Shown: piece after piece, positions 39,061 to 47,801 of the stretch
How the letters are laid out: every line of letters begins with the position of its first letter
Numbering within the stretch: position 1 is the first letter of the stretch
Assembly: GCF_013778505.1 (NCBI RefSeq)
Contig: NZ_JAAOWU010000006.1
Span: 1 to 64,000, forward strand
Direction of reading: 5' to 3'
Origin: Pseudomonas sivasensis
GTDB taxonomy: Bacteria; Pseudomonadota; Gammaproteobacteria; Pseudomonadales; Pseudomonadaceae
DNA length: 64,000 nt
The notes under the pieces: model-generated
Seen by the model: the letters and a program-made list of their open reading frames with translations, nothing else
Databases searched by the model: none
What the model was told of the DNA's origin: nothing
Program-made: the position numbers and the translations under genes

Positions 39061-40017
39061 GTGCGTTACCTTTCAAAACTGGCGGCCGGGTTAGCCGCCG
39101 CACTGCTGAGCCTGACCGCGAACGCGCAAACGCTGGTGGTCGGCGACCAAAGCTACAACGCCCAAGCCGTCATGGAAGCGGCGGGGGTGCTGGACGATCT
39201 TCCCTATACCCTTGAATGGAAGCAATTCACCGCCGGCTCGCCAGTTGCCGAAGCGCTCAACGTCGGCAGCCTCGACATCGGCCTGCTGGGGGATGCGCCT
39301 GTGCTATTCCTGGGCGCATTGGGCGCGCCAATCAAGGTGATTGCCGTCAGTCGGCAAAATCTCGACGGCGTGGCGATTCTGGTTGCGAAGGATTCGCCGA
39401 TCAAGAGTCTCGCGGACCTTGCAGGCAAGCGCGCGGCCATCTGGAAAGGCTCCTGGAGTCAGCAGTTGTTGCTGACGGCGCTGGACAAAGCCGGCGTGCA
39501 GCGCGACGCGCTGGAGTTGCGTTACCTGAGCGCGTTGGATGCCTCCCATGCGCTGGAAGGCGGCTCGGTTGACGTCATCGCGACCTGGGAACCCTATGTG
39601 ACACAGCAGGAACGTCAAGGCGCGCGGGTGCTGGCCACGGCGCAAGGGCTGATTCCAGCCCAGAGTTTCATTGCCGCCAACGCCAGTGCTGTGGACGCCA
39701 AACGGGCGCCCATCAGTGACTTTCTCCAGCGCCTGAAGAAAGCACGCGACTGGGCTCGCCAAGCGCCGGCCAACACAGACGCCTACGCCGACGCGTGGGC
39801 CAAACGCACCCGCGCGGATGCTGAAATCGCCCGTGCCTGGTTTGCCCGCGCGCGCACTACCGTCGAGCCCGTAATGGCCCAATCTCCCGTCGAAGCGCAA
39901 AAGACCGTGGACTTTTTTGCCGGCCAGGGACTGGTCAAGTCTTTCCCCGCCGCCAGCTTGTTTGACGATTCGTTCGCGGCGTCTTTACAGCCCGCCGTCG
40001 CTACTAAACAGCCGTGA
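39061..40017 (+). CDS. SsuA-like substrate-binding protein (second copy)
   Basis: A 318-residue binding protein starting at GTG 39061 (MRYLSKLAAGLAAALL), chosen because GGAG lies seven bases upstream and the signal peptide follows; the 12 codons before it have no such features. The mature part begins near QTLVVGDQSYNAQAVMEAAG and contains ALNVGSLDIGLLGDAPVLF, SLADLAGKRAAIWKGSWSQQ and GSVDVIATWEPYVTQQER. It is in the same family as the protein at 35740 but only distantly alike. No permease or ATPase gene is nearby. The monooxygenase gene follows after 23 bases. Confidence 0.88.
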   Translation: MRYLSKLAAGLAAALLSLTANAQTLVVGDQSYNAQAVMEAAGVLDDLPYTLEWKQFTAGSPVAEALNVGSLDIGLLGDAPVLFLGALGAPIKVIAVSRQNLDGVAILVAKDSPIKSLADLAGKRAAIWKGSWSQQLLLTALDKAGVQRDALELRYLSALDASHALEGGSVDVIATWEPYVTQQERQGARVLATAQGLIPAQSFIAANASAVDAKRAPISDFLQRLKKARDWARQAPANTDAYADAWAKRTRADAEIARAWFARARTTVEPVMAQSPVEAQKTVDFFAGQGLVKSFPAASLFDDSFAASLQPAVATKQP

Positions 40018-40040
40018 ACGCCTCAAGGAATCCTCTGCAA

Positions 40041-41420
40041 ATGACCAAACGACAGCTCAAACTGGGTGCCTTGACCATGGGCAGCGGCGGTCCAGGCCGA
40101 CACAACCTGTGGCTCGACCCTCAATTGCCGGTCGATGCGAGCGTCAACGTCGACTGGTATATCGACATCGCGCGCCAAGCCGAGGCGGCGCTGTTCGACT
40201 TGATATTTATCGTCGACAGCCAGTTCATTACGCCGGGCTCACCGTCCCATTACCTGAATCGACTGGAACCGCTGACGCTGTTATCGGCGCTCGCCGTGAG
40301 CACTCGACACATTGGCCTGGTGGGCACGCTCACTACCTCTTATAACTCGCCGTATAACGTCGCGCGGCGCCTGGCGTCACTGGACCTGATCAGCAAAGGC
40401 CGTGCGGGTTGGAATGTGGTCACCAGCGGCGACGCCGGCACGGCGGGCAATTACAGCCGCGACGAACATTACGACTACGACACACGCTACGGCCGCGCGG
40501 CGGAACACGTCCAGGTGGTGCAGGGGTTGTGGAACTCCTACGAGGACGATGCATTCGTGCGCGACCGGGCGACCGGTCAGTTTCTCGATCCGAGCAAACT
40601 GCATAGCCTGAATCACCAGGGCGAACACTTTTCGGTGGTCGGCCCGTTGAATATCCAACGTTCAGCGCAAGGCCAACCGGTGATCTTCCAGGCTGGTGAT
40701 TCGCAGCAGGGGCGCGACCTGGGGGCTGCGACTGCGGATGTGATCTTCACCCATGCCGCCAGTATCGAGCAGGGCCAGGCTTTTTATCAGGATATAAAGG
40801 GTAGGGCGGCGCAACAGGGGCGCGACCCGGAGCAATTGCTGGTCATGCCGGGCGCTGAAATTTATGTTGGCGACACTGACGAGCACGCTCGGGAAATCGA
40901 GCAGCACTATCATCAGATCGATCACAGCTTTGAGCTCGCCCTGAAGGAGTTCGGGCGCAATTTCGGCTGGCATGATTTCAGCCAGTACGACCTCGATGCA
41001 CCGTTTCCCCAGCAAAGCCTGGAGGCTGCGCGCAGCAGCTTCTTTACCGCTGCCAAACGCATTGCAGACCAAGCGCGCGAGAAAGGCTTCACGCTGCGCC
41101 AGGCCGTAGAGTTCGGCCGACAACTGCGTCCCGGTGCATTCGTGGGTACGGCTGAAACCGTCGCGCAGAAAATGGCCGAATGGTTCGAGGCGCGAGCCGT
41201 GGATGGGTTCAATATCTACATCGGGCACCCCGAGCAATTCCATCGTTTCACCCAGGAAGTCATACCGTTGTTGCAGGCGCGTGGTGTCTACCGCACCGCG
41301 TATGAAGGGACAACCTTGCGTGAAAGCCTGGGATTGGAGATCCCCCGGTTTGAGCGTCGCGGGTCGACGTTTACGGTGGACCCAGCAACCGGGTTAGAGT
41401 GGTCATCCGTTACCCGTTGA
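40041..41420 (+). CDS. FMN-dependent monooxygenase of the NtaA/SnaA/DszA group
   Basis: A 459-residue bacterial luciferase-like flavin monooxygenase. The N-terminus LKLGALTMGSGGPGRHNLWL and later WNVVTSGDAGTAGNYSRDEH and FQAGDSQQGRDLGAATADVI match the group that uses reduced FMN from a partner reductase to oxidise sulfonates, sulfones, nitrilotriacetate or dimethyl sulfide. ATG 40041 follows AAGGAA. No flavin reductase is adjacent. With the SsuA-like proteins it suggests release of sulfur or degradation of an aryl compound. Confidence 0.88.
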   Translation: MTKRQLKLGALTMGSGGPGRHNLWLDPQLPVDASVNVDWYIDIARQAEAALFDLIFIVDSQFITPGSPSHYLNRLEPLTLLSALAVSTRHIGLVGTLTTSYNSPYNVARRLASLDLISKGRAGWNVVTSGDAGTAGNYSRDEHYDYDTRYGRAAEHVQVVQGLWNSYEDDAFVRDRATGQFLDPSKLHSLNHQGEHFSVVGPLNIQRSAQGQPVIFQAGDSQQGRDLGAATADVIFTHAASIEQGQAFYQDIKGRAAQQGRDPEQLLVMPGAEIYVGDTDEHAREIEQHYHQIDHSFELALKEFGRNFGWHDFSQYDLDAPFPQQSLEAARSSFFTAAKRIADQAREKGFTLRQAVEFGRQLRPGAFVGTAETVAQKMAEWFEARAVDGFNIYIGHPEQFHRFTQEVIPLLQARGVYRTAYEGTTLRESLGLEIPRFERRGSTFTVDPATGLEWSSVTR

Positions 41421-41430
41421 TATGTGAAAA

Positions 41431-42069
41431 ATGAAGCGTGCGTTGTTTGTTTCTTTGGATGGTCCCAAGGGCGTCGGCAAGACCACATTGTTGGAGGCCG
41501 TGACGAAAGCCCTGAGGGTCGACCACCACACAGTGATCCGACTGAGCGAGAAAAAAAGCGATCCCTACAGGGCTGAAACCATGGCCCTGGTTAATCAATT
41601 CGTCAGAAACCCCAGCAGGGAGTTGGAGCTGACGGTGTGCGAGCGCTTTGCTGATAGCCGCCGGTGGATTTCCCAACAGGTGCTGCCGGAACAGCCGCCG
41701 GGCAGCATCATCCTGATGGATCGCTGGTACCCGTCAGAAGCGGCGTTTCGCCGGCTGGTGCCGTTTGCAGAGATTCTCCAGCTGAACCATGACCGCAACG
41801 TGCAAGTGCCAGACCTGCACGTTGGGGTTGTCACCGCGCCTGAGATTTCATGGGCGCGAGCGGCAGCACGAACGCGCGGGTTGAGCAGTACGGTCATGCA
41901 TGCGCTGGAAGAACATGTTGCTAGCACCGAGGCGTTTGAGCAGGCGGCTGCCGATCATGACTGGGTGCTCTGCCGCAATGAAGGAACGATCGAAGAGGCA
42001 ACCATGCAGGTGGTTGCTCATATCCAGAGAGTCCTTCGTGATGCTTCGCCTCTACCCAATCAGGGTTAA
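41431..42069 (+). CDS. Thymidylate kinase-like protein
   Basis: A 212-residue P-loop protein. Walker A is SLDGPKGVGKTTLLEAV, the acceptor DR motif is ILMDRWYPSEAAFRRLVP, and a LID-like RAAARTRGL follows. It is a divergent dTMP kinase/deoxynucleoside kinase-type protein; the housekeeping tmk is normally elsewhere in Pseudomonas chromosomes, so this is probably an accessory paralogue. It starts 11 bases after the monooxygenase stop. A nucleotide or nucleoside substrate is expected but its identity is unknown. Confidence 0.75.
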   Translation: MKRALFVSLDGPKGVGKTTLLEAVTKALRVDHHTVIRLSEKKSDPYRAETMALVNQFVRNPSRELELTVCERFADSRRWISQQVLPEQPPGSIILMDRWYPSEAAFRRLVPFAEILQLNHDRNVQVPDLHVGVVTAPEISWARAAARTRGLSSTVMHALEEHVASTEAFEQAAADHDWVLCRNEGTIEEATMQVVAHIQRVLRDASPLPNQG

Positions 42070-42173
42070 GGGATGCGCTATCGGATATCAGCCAGACAGT
42101 GACGATTTACCCCAGGCATACAGCAACAGCCTTTAAAAATGCGCTGTCCGGCTACTTCGGATGCCGTGGATTT

Positions 42174-43541
42174 TTAGAACCTCAAGATCTCGAATGTTGC
42201 GCGCAATCCTCCGCATTCACGGTTTTCTAAACGCACGCTCCCTCCCAAACGACTTGCGATGGACCGGACGATGGTCAGCCCCAGCCCAGCGCCTTGATCA
42301 TTTCCACGACTGTAGAACCGCTCAAAAAGTCGATCACATTCTGCTTCATCGATGCCTGGCCCCTCGTCCTCAACACATAATTCGTAGTGATCCTGGTTTT
42401 TCATCAACCGCACGGTAATCACTCCCTGGGGAGGGGAAAAGTTGGCGGCATTGGTGACCAAGTTGTTCAAGGCAATATGTATGACGGCTGCATCGACCTT
42501 AACAAGGCAGACCTCTTCCATGGGTTCGAACACGAGTTCAAGCCCCTTGCTCAGCAGCCAGGGTGTCATTTGCACCAGACCGCCCCGAATCGTCGCCACT
42601 AGATCGATGCTCTGCGCCTCATGGGTTTGGGGTTGCGGTTCGATACGGGCCATGGTCAGGAGTTGATTGACCAGGCGAGTGGTGCGGTCCACACCTACGA
42701 TCAGGTAATTAAGGGATTCGCGCCGATCTTCCTCACTGACGGCCTCCACGAGGTTTTCTGCGTGGACCTTGAGCACGGCGAGCGGTGTGCGCATTTCATG
42801 GGCGGCATCCGCGATAAAGCGTCGCTCACGGCCCATCACCTCCTGGATCTGTGCCAGCACACGATTCAGGGCGGCCTGCATGGGCTCCAGCTCAGTAGGC
42901 AGCGGATTCAACTGCAAGGGTTCGAGAGAACCTGAATGCCTCGCTCGCAAGGTTTCAGCCATATTGCTCAACGGTTTGAGCCCCCAGCCAATGGCCAACC
43001 AGATCACTGCGGCAAGCAGCAGGCTACCTATCAAGTTAGGTAAAACCGTATGGCGAACGATGCGATCCACTAGGTCGGCACGCACATCGTCACGCTCTCC
43101 CACCCAAATTTTCAGATTGTATTGGGCATCATCCAAGACAAATGCGCGCCAGGTTCGGTTGTTGATATCCGTGATGTCACTGAAACCCGGTTTGACCGGA
43201 GGCGAACCAAAGGACGGCGCACTGGAGGTGTGCACCAGCAACGTGCCATCCGCGTTCCACACCTGAAAAGCGATTTTGCTTTCATACGGGTGGCCATCCA
43301 CTCTGGGCGCGGCGAGCCCCAATGCCTGGTTGAACGCCTCATACAGCTTTGCGTGCTCGTTGCTCGCCATTGGCATGCGCATCACGCCCTGCAGCAGACG
43401 TGCGTTCTGCGCCAGCTGAGCGTCGTATACCTCGTCGATTTCATGATTGCTGTCGTGGAGATTGACAACGGTCATGAGCAACAGCCCGAGGAACAACAGA
43501 CCCAGAATCAACCTGAGCGTACGTCGCCGAATAGACGTCAT
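42174..43541 (-). CDS. Sensor histidine kinase (QseC/PmrB-type) of the haemolysin-family operon
   Basis: A 455-residue inner-membrane kinase: first membrane segment LRLILGLLFLGLLLMTVV, a periplasmic sensor of about 130 residues, and second segment LIGSLLLAAVIWLAIGWGL. A HAMP-like linker follows, then HisKA RFIADAAHEMRTPLAVLKVH and HATPase_c (NLVTNAANFS; DEGPGIDEAE; GAGLGLTIVRSI). It is the last gene of a seven-gene minus-strand run and its ATG overlaps the response regulator by four bases (ATGA). The signal is unknown; relatives sense cations, iron or small molecules. Confidence 0.9.
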   Translation of the reverse strand: MTSIRRRTLRLILGLLFLGLLLMTVVNLHDSNHEIDEVYDAQLAQNARLLQGVMRMPMASNEHAKLYEAFNQALGLAAPRVDGHPYESKIAFQVWNADGTLLVHTSSAPSFGSPPVKPGFSDITDINNRTWRAFVLDDAQYNLKIWVGERDDVRADLVDRIVRHTVLPNLIGSLLLAAVIWLAIGWGLKPLSNMAETLRARHSGSLEPLQLNPLPTELEPMQAALNRVLAQIQEVMGRERRFIADAAHEMRTPLAVLKVHAENLVEAVSEEDRRESLNYLIVGVDRTTRLVNQLLTMARIEPQPQTHEAQSIDLVATIRGGLVQMTPWLLSKGLELVFEPMEEVCLVKVDAAVIHIALNNLVTNAANFSPPQGVITVRLMKNQDHYELCVEDEGPGIDEAECDRLFERFYSRGNDQGAGLGLTIVRSIASRLGGSVRLENRECGGLRATFEILRF

Positions 43542-44200
43542 GGGCGCTCTTCCACCAGGTAACCGACCCCACGGATCGTGCGGATCAGCTGGCTCGAAAA
43601 CTTCTTGCGCAAGTGATGGATATGCACCTCCAGCGTGTTGCTTTCTGCCTCTTCGTTCCAGCCGTAGAGTAACTGCATCAGTTGGTCGCGCGTCATCACC
43701 CGACCCGGCGGGGAAAGCAACTCATGGAGTAACTGATACTCCTTGGGTGTCAGGGCGACCGCTTCGCCCTGATAGCTGACTTGTTGAGTTCCCGGGTTCA
43801 GGCTGATGCCTGCGTGCTCAATCAACACCTGGGCGCGGCCCGCACTGCGTCGCAGCAACGCCCTGAGGCGTGCCTTGAGTTCTGCCAGGTCGAACGGTTT
43901 GATCAAATAGTCGTCGGCACCGGCGTCGAGCCCTGCGATGCGGTCCTCTGTGGCGTCCCGAGCGGTCAGGATCAACACCGGCAGATTGGAGCCACTGTCA
44001 CGCAAGCGGCGCAGCACTTCGAGTCCATCCATGCGCGGCAAGCCAAGGTCGAGTACGGCCAGATCAAACGTTTCACTGAGCAGAGCATGCAAGGCGCTAC
44101 TGCCATCCTGTAACCAGTCGACGGTATAGCTTTCTCGTACCAGCGCCTGGTGAATACCCTCGCCCAGAGCGACGTCATCCTCGATCAATAATATGCGCAC
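43538..44200 (-). CDS. OmpR-family response regulator (QseB/PmrA-type)
   Basis: A 220-residue regulator. The receiver starts MRILLIEDDVALGEGI, with D51 in LAVLDLGLPRMDG, Thr in LILTARD and Lys in YLIKPFD. The winged-helix output has LTPKEYQLLHELLSPPGR and VHIHHLRKKFSSQLIRTIRG. Such proteins bind direct repeats related to CTTAAG-N5-CTTAAG. Two such boxes lie upstream of the operon's first gene, so autoregulation is likely. The gene starts 11 bases after the TPR protein gene stop. Confidence 0.92.
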   Translation of the reverse strand: MRILLIEDDVALGEGIHQALVRESYTVDWLQDGSSALHALLSETFDLAVLDLGLPRMDGLEVLRRLRDSGSNLPVLILTARDATEDRIAGLDAGADDYLIKPFDLAELKARLRALLRRSAGRAQVLIEHAGISLNPGTQQVSYQGEAVALTPKEYQLLHELLSPPGRVMTRDQLMQLLYGWNEEAESNTLEVHIHHLRKKFSSQLIRTIRGVGYLVEERP

Positions 44201-44211
44201 ACGGACTCCTG

Positions 44212-44856
44212 TCAGCCGAGTTTCTTGGTTATATCCTGCAGCAACGCTTCGATTTCCTTACGCCGTCCAGCGTCAGCGGTTTCGCGGCCTGGCCTTGGGG
44301 CGGCCAGCAGTGCTTTTTGCAGTGCCGCGTGGGCGTCGGTATAGCGCTTTTGACGGTAGAGGTGATCACCCCAGAAGTACAGACTATCGATGCCGTTCGG
44401 GTTCAGTTGCAAGGCTTGCTTGAGTAACACCTCTGCTTTGTCCGAGTCGCCGAACCCAATGGGCCAGCCCGGCACGCGATCGTACAACGCAGCGAGACTG
44501 GTATAAGCCGAGCCTTGCAAGGCTTTGGGGTCCAGGGCGATGGCTTTTTCAAGATCGGCCTTTGCCAGCTTGACCTTGCTCAGGGCACCGAGCCCACCCT
44601 GGGCGCCGGCCCAACTGCTGGTGACAATGCCGGACCATATCCATGCCTCGGCGACTGACTGGCGCTCTTGAGTAAAGGCGTCGGCCTGCGTGGCGAGCTG
44701 TTCAAACGCAGCAGTACGCTGGTCTGCGGGCAGTTCGTATTGGATATGTGCCCAACTTTGCTGAATATTAGCGAGGCGCTGCTGGTCAGCAGCATCAAGG
44801 GCCCAGACGTTATGGCTCATAGCGCCGAGCAACAGGCCACAGAGAATTTTTTTCAT
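44212..44856 (-). CDS. Exported TPR-type protein of the haemolysin-family operon
   Basis: A 214-residue protein beginning with signal peptide MKKILCGLLLGAMSHNVWA. It is followed by tetratricopeptide-like helices (KADLEKAIALDPKALQGSAY, KAEVLLKQALQLNPNGIDSL and DAHAALQKALLAAPRPG). Its start overlaps the SDR stop by four bases. A periplasmic scaffold or sensor-partner role is plausible, but nothing in the sequence fixes the function. Confidence 0.82.
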   Translation of the reverse strand: MKKILCGLLLGAMSHNVWALDAADQQRLANIQQSWAHIQYELPADQRTAAFEQLATQADAFTQERQSVAEAWIWSGIVTSSWAGAQGGLGALSKVKLAKADLEKAIALDPKALQGSAYTSLAALYDRVPGWPIGFGDSDKAEVLLKQALQLNPNGIDSLYFWGDHLYRQKRYTDAHAALQKALLAAPRPGRETADAGRRKEIEALLQDITKKLG

Positions 44857-45662
44857 GGTTTAGGGTGCTCACTGTCGTTTTTTTCACTGAGGCGACGGAC
44901 CAGAGGTAACTGTTTGCGCAAGCCTCGGTCCACCAAGTTGGGCAGCAGGCTGTTGAGGCGCACAAAAAATCGCTCTTGCCATCCGAGGTACAAGTCGCGG
45001 TGGTCGCCGGCAATTGCGCGGATCACTGCGGATGCGACGGTTTCCGGGTCGTCGACATTGGATTTGAGGGCATCATTCAACGCCTGCGCAGCCGGACTAT
45101 TCATGGGGGTGCGGGTGGCCCGGGGCGCGACGTATAAAACGCCAACACGGGTGTCTGCCAGTTCTCGGCGCAAGGCTTCGGAAAATCCGCGCAACGCAAA
45201 CTTGCTCGCGCAATAGCTGGCATATCCGGGATAGCCGATAGAGCCGTACGTGGAGCCAACGTTGACGACCATCGCGCTTGGGGCTTGCTTGAGCAGCGGC
45301 AGCAGGATTTTGGTCAGGCAGATCGGTGCGCTGATGTTTACCGCCAGCATTGCATTGATGTCGCTGTCCGCCAGTTGCTCAAGCATGGCGAAGTGGTTGA
45401 TCCCGGCAGCGTTTATCAGCAAGTTGACCCCGCCCATGGCCTCGGCCGCCGCCAGCACCTTACGACGATCTGCCAGAAACGTGAGGTCGGCCCCCACCCA
45501 CAACACCTGGTTCGGATACTGATCAAGCAACGGCACCAATGACTCTCGGTTCCTCGATACCACCAACACAGAGGCGCCGCTGGCGCACAGGGCATGAGCG
45601 ATCGCCAGACCGATACCGCCGCTGGCGCCGGTCAATACCGCACGGGCCTCAGACAGGCGCAT
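44853..45662 (-). CDS. Short-chain dehydrogenase/reductase of the haemolysin-family operon
   Basis: A 269-residue classical SDR. The Rossmann motif is LTGASGGIGLAIAHAL, NAG is LLINAAGIN, and the active site has Ser in VNVGSTYGSIG and Y-x-x-x-K in YASYCASKFALRG. GGGGAG precedes ATG 45662, which lies inside the upstream oxidase gene (14-base overlap). It could reduce a ketone made by the other enzymes of the cluster. Confidence 0.88.
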   Translation of the reverse strand: MRLSEARAVLTGASGGIGLAIAHALCASGASVLVVSRNRESLVPLLDQYPNQVLWVGADLTFLADRRKVLAAAEAMGGVNLLINAAGINHFAMLEQLADSDINAMLAVNISAPICLTKILLPLLKQAPSAMVVNVGSTYGSIGYPGYASYCASKFALRGFSEALRRELADTRVGVLYVAPRATRTPMNSPAAQALNDALKSNVDDPETVASAVIRAIAGDHRDLYLGWQERFFVRLNSLLPNLVDRGLRKQLPLVRRLSEKNDSEHPKP

Positions 45663-46323
45663 GCAAACGCTCCCCGTCACGCGGCAAGCCACGAAACATG
45701 TCGGTGTAGAGGGTGTAGACGACCTTGGAGGCGTGTATGACCGCAGCCTGATCGCTCGGGTCGTCCAGTGTGTCCATCAATCGGCGATAAGTTTGCATAT
45801 GTTCAATATCGAGCGAGCCATGGGAACTGAGGTAGCTGAACGCCGTTTCCGGTAACTCAAGGCGTTCGCGAATAGCGCCTGCAGCATGGGTCGCCAAGGC
45901 GATGCTGGTACCTTCAAGCACGTTGACCATACCGAACAGGCCTACTGGGTTATCCCGGGCGATGAGGTCATAGAGGAAGCTGATCATCAGCTCAATGGGC
46001 AAGGACGGACGCCCGTCACGCACTGCATCCTTGTCGCCGCCGCAGGCATGGATGTCGTTGAGTACCCATTGTTCATGGCCGTATTCGTCTTCGATGTATT
46101 CGCAGACCGCTTTGCGCAGCCACTCCAGGCGCGACGGGAGGCGTGCACCACAGGCCATCATCAACGGCACGGTGTGGCGTACGTGGTAGTAAGCCTGAGT
46201 CAGAAAGGCCCGATAGCTTTCCAGGCTGACCCTTCCCTCAAGGGCATCACGAATGACCGGAAGGTTGAACAATTCGGCCCGTTCTTTTTGCGTGGCCAGT
46301 TGCAGCGTGTCAAAAAAACTCAT
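45649..46323 (-). CDS. Haem-oxygenase-like/TenA-type metal oxidase
   Basis: A 224-residue helical protein of the TenA/haem-oxygenase-like superfamily (iron-containing redox enzyme group). Candidate metal ligands are E and H in YIEDEYGHEQWVL, E in VNVLEGTSIALA and H-x-x-H in HGSLDIEHMQTY. That set resembles haem-oxygenase-like di-iron oxidases, related to UndA or CADD, rather than thiaminase TenA. It probably oxidises a fatty or amino-acid-derived substrate activated by the neighbouring ligase; that is inference. Its start overlaps the ligase stop by four bases. Confidence 0.8.
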   Translation of the reverse strand: MSFFDTLQLATQKERAELFNLPVIRDALEGRVSLESYRAFLTQAYYHVRHTVPLMMACGARLPSRLEWLRKAVCEYIEDEYGHEQWVLNDIHACGGDKDAVRDGRPSLPIELMISFLYDLIARDNPVGLFGMVNVLEGTSIALATHAAGAIRERLELPETAFSYLSSHGSLDIEHMQTYRRLMDTLDDPSDQAAVIHASKVVYTLYTDMFRGLPRDGERLHAPV

Positions 46324-47801
46324 GATTCAGATTCCTCGGTGCGTAGGGGAGCAGTCAGTTGTGTCTGGTAAAGCTCGACAATGGCGTCACGGCGGGGTCT
46401 GCCGTTGGCGGTCAGCAGGCCATTGGCGGGCGTGAATGGGTGGGGCAGGCGGGTCCAGTGATGGACTTGGGCGTAATAGGGCAACGCCTCGTTGGCCTCG
46501 GCAACTGCCGCCGCCAACGCCTCATCGGTGCAATCGGGTCGATGAGGCCACAACAATGCATGGTTGCTTGGCATGGCTTCGCCATACACGAATGCTTGGG
46601 CGATGTGGCGGCGCTGTGTCAGTTCGGCCTCAACCCATTCAGGGTTCACGTTGCGCCCGAAACTGGTCACGAATTGATGTTTCTTGCGCCCCTTCAGGTA
46701 GAGGAAACCTTCATCGTCAAATTCGCCGATGTCGCCACTGGACCACCATTCATGGGCGTGAGGCGGCTCGCCCAGATAACCCAGCAAAGTAGCGCCCTTA
46801 ATCAGTACTTCGCCGTCCTCGGCCAGACGCACCTCAACGTGCGGCAGCGGTTTTCCGACACTGCCTGCGCGGCGCGCCCCTGGGCTATTGAGGCACACCA
46901 CCGATGCGCATTCCGACAGCCCGTAACCTTCGTAAACCGGCATGCCAACGCGTTGCGCACGGTCCAGAAGTTCGTGTGAAACGCGCGCGCCGCCCACGGC
47001 TGCAAAATGCAGCGTCTTTGGATTGAAGGCGTTCTGTTCGGCAGCAGTCACCAGCAGTAACAGCAGCTGTGGCACGAGAATCAGGCTGTCGGGGGCGCGA
47101 GAGGCCAGGCAGCCGAGCAGTCGCGGTACATCAACGCCGCTGGCGCCCTGAATACCCAAGGTTGCCTGACTGGGCAGGCTAAGGGTTGCGCCCGCATACA
47201 GCGCGGCATAACAGCCGATGTTTTCCAACAGGATCGCAAGGGGCAGAACAGCAAGGTGGTGCTGCGGATCGTTGGGCCGGCTCGCCTCATACAACTCACG
47301 CGCGACGCACACAATGCTCTCGGCGCTGAGGCACACGCCTTTGGGGGTGCCGGTAGTGCCCGACGTAAACGTCAGTTTCGCGGTGCCCTCAGGCATCAGC
47401 GATGGGCCGTGAACAGTCTTACGCCAGAATTCGCCGGTTTTCTCGAAACCCGCTGTTTGCAGTTCAGACTCCAACTCGACTTCTGCGATTAACAGTTCTG
47501 CTTGGCTTTGGTCCAGGCAATGCTTGCGCTGGGAGGGCGTGAAGAACGGTGGCAGCGTTAGGCACGTCAGCCCTTCGAACAGCGCGGCCAGATCCCATAT
47601 CAGCGCCTCGACGCCGTTATCCAAAGCCAGCGCGACCACCTTGACGTTCTCGTCACGCAGGCGTTCCTGGCGATACACGACCTCGGCATACAACGTGGCG
47701 TAGTCCAGCTTCAGCTCATCGCCCCATAAAGAAATGGTGTTTGTGTTGCGCTCAGCATGGCTGCGCAGGGTTTTCTTGAAATGCTCGACTTCAGGCGACA
47801 T
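46320..47801 (-). CDS. AMP-binding acyl ligase of the haemolysin-family operon
   Basis: A 493-residue adenylate-forming enzyme. The P-loop is LTFTSGTTGTPKGVCLS, A5 is YEGYGLSECA, A7 is WWSSGDIGEFD and A8 is LKGRKKHQFVTSFGRNVNPE, with a C-terminal catalytic Lys in ANGLLTANGRPRRDAI. It activates a carboxylic acid, probably a fatty acid, as the adenylate and perhaps the thioester. ATG 47801 follows GGAGG at 6 bases and overlaps the upstream gene end by 11 bases. The longer reading to 47942 was rejected. Confidence 0.88.
   Translation of the reverse strand: MSPEVEHFKKTLRSHAERNTNTISLWGDELKLDYATLYAEVVYRQERLRDENVKVVALALDNGVEALIWDLAALFEGLTCLTLPPFFTPSQRKHCLDQSQAELLIAEVELESELQTAGFEKTGEFWRKTVHGPSLMPEGTAKLTFTSGTTGTPKGVCLSAESIVCVARELYEASRPNDPQHHLAVLPLAILLENIGCYAALYAGATLSLPSQATLGIQGASGVDVPRLLGCLASRAPDSLILVPQLLLLLVTAAEQNAFNPKTLHFAAVGGARVSHELLDRAQRVGMPVYEGYGLSECASVVCLNSPGARRAGSVGKPLPHVEVRLAEDGEVLIKGATLLGYLGEPPHAHEWWSSGDIGEFDDEGFLYLKGRKKHQFVTSFGRNVNPEWVEAELTQRRHIAQAFVYGEAMPSNHALLWPHRPDCTDEALAAAVAEANEALPYYAQVHHWTRLPHPFTPANGLLTANGRPRRDAIVELYQTQLTAPLRTEESES

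Noticed and set aside
45649..46323. Identity as UndA (1-undecene synthase) or thiaminase TenA
   Set aside because: Only the superfamily-level metal ligand pattern is shared; overall sequence differs from UndA as known to me, so only a general haem-oxygenase-like oxidase is called.
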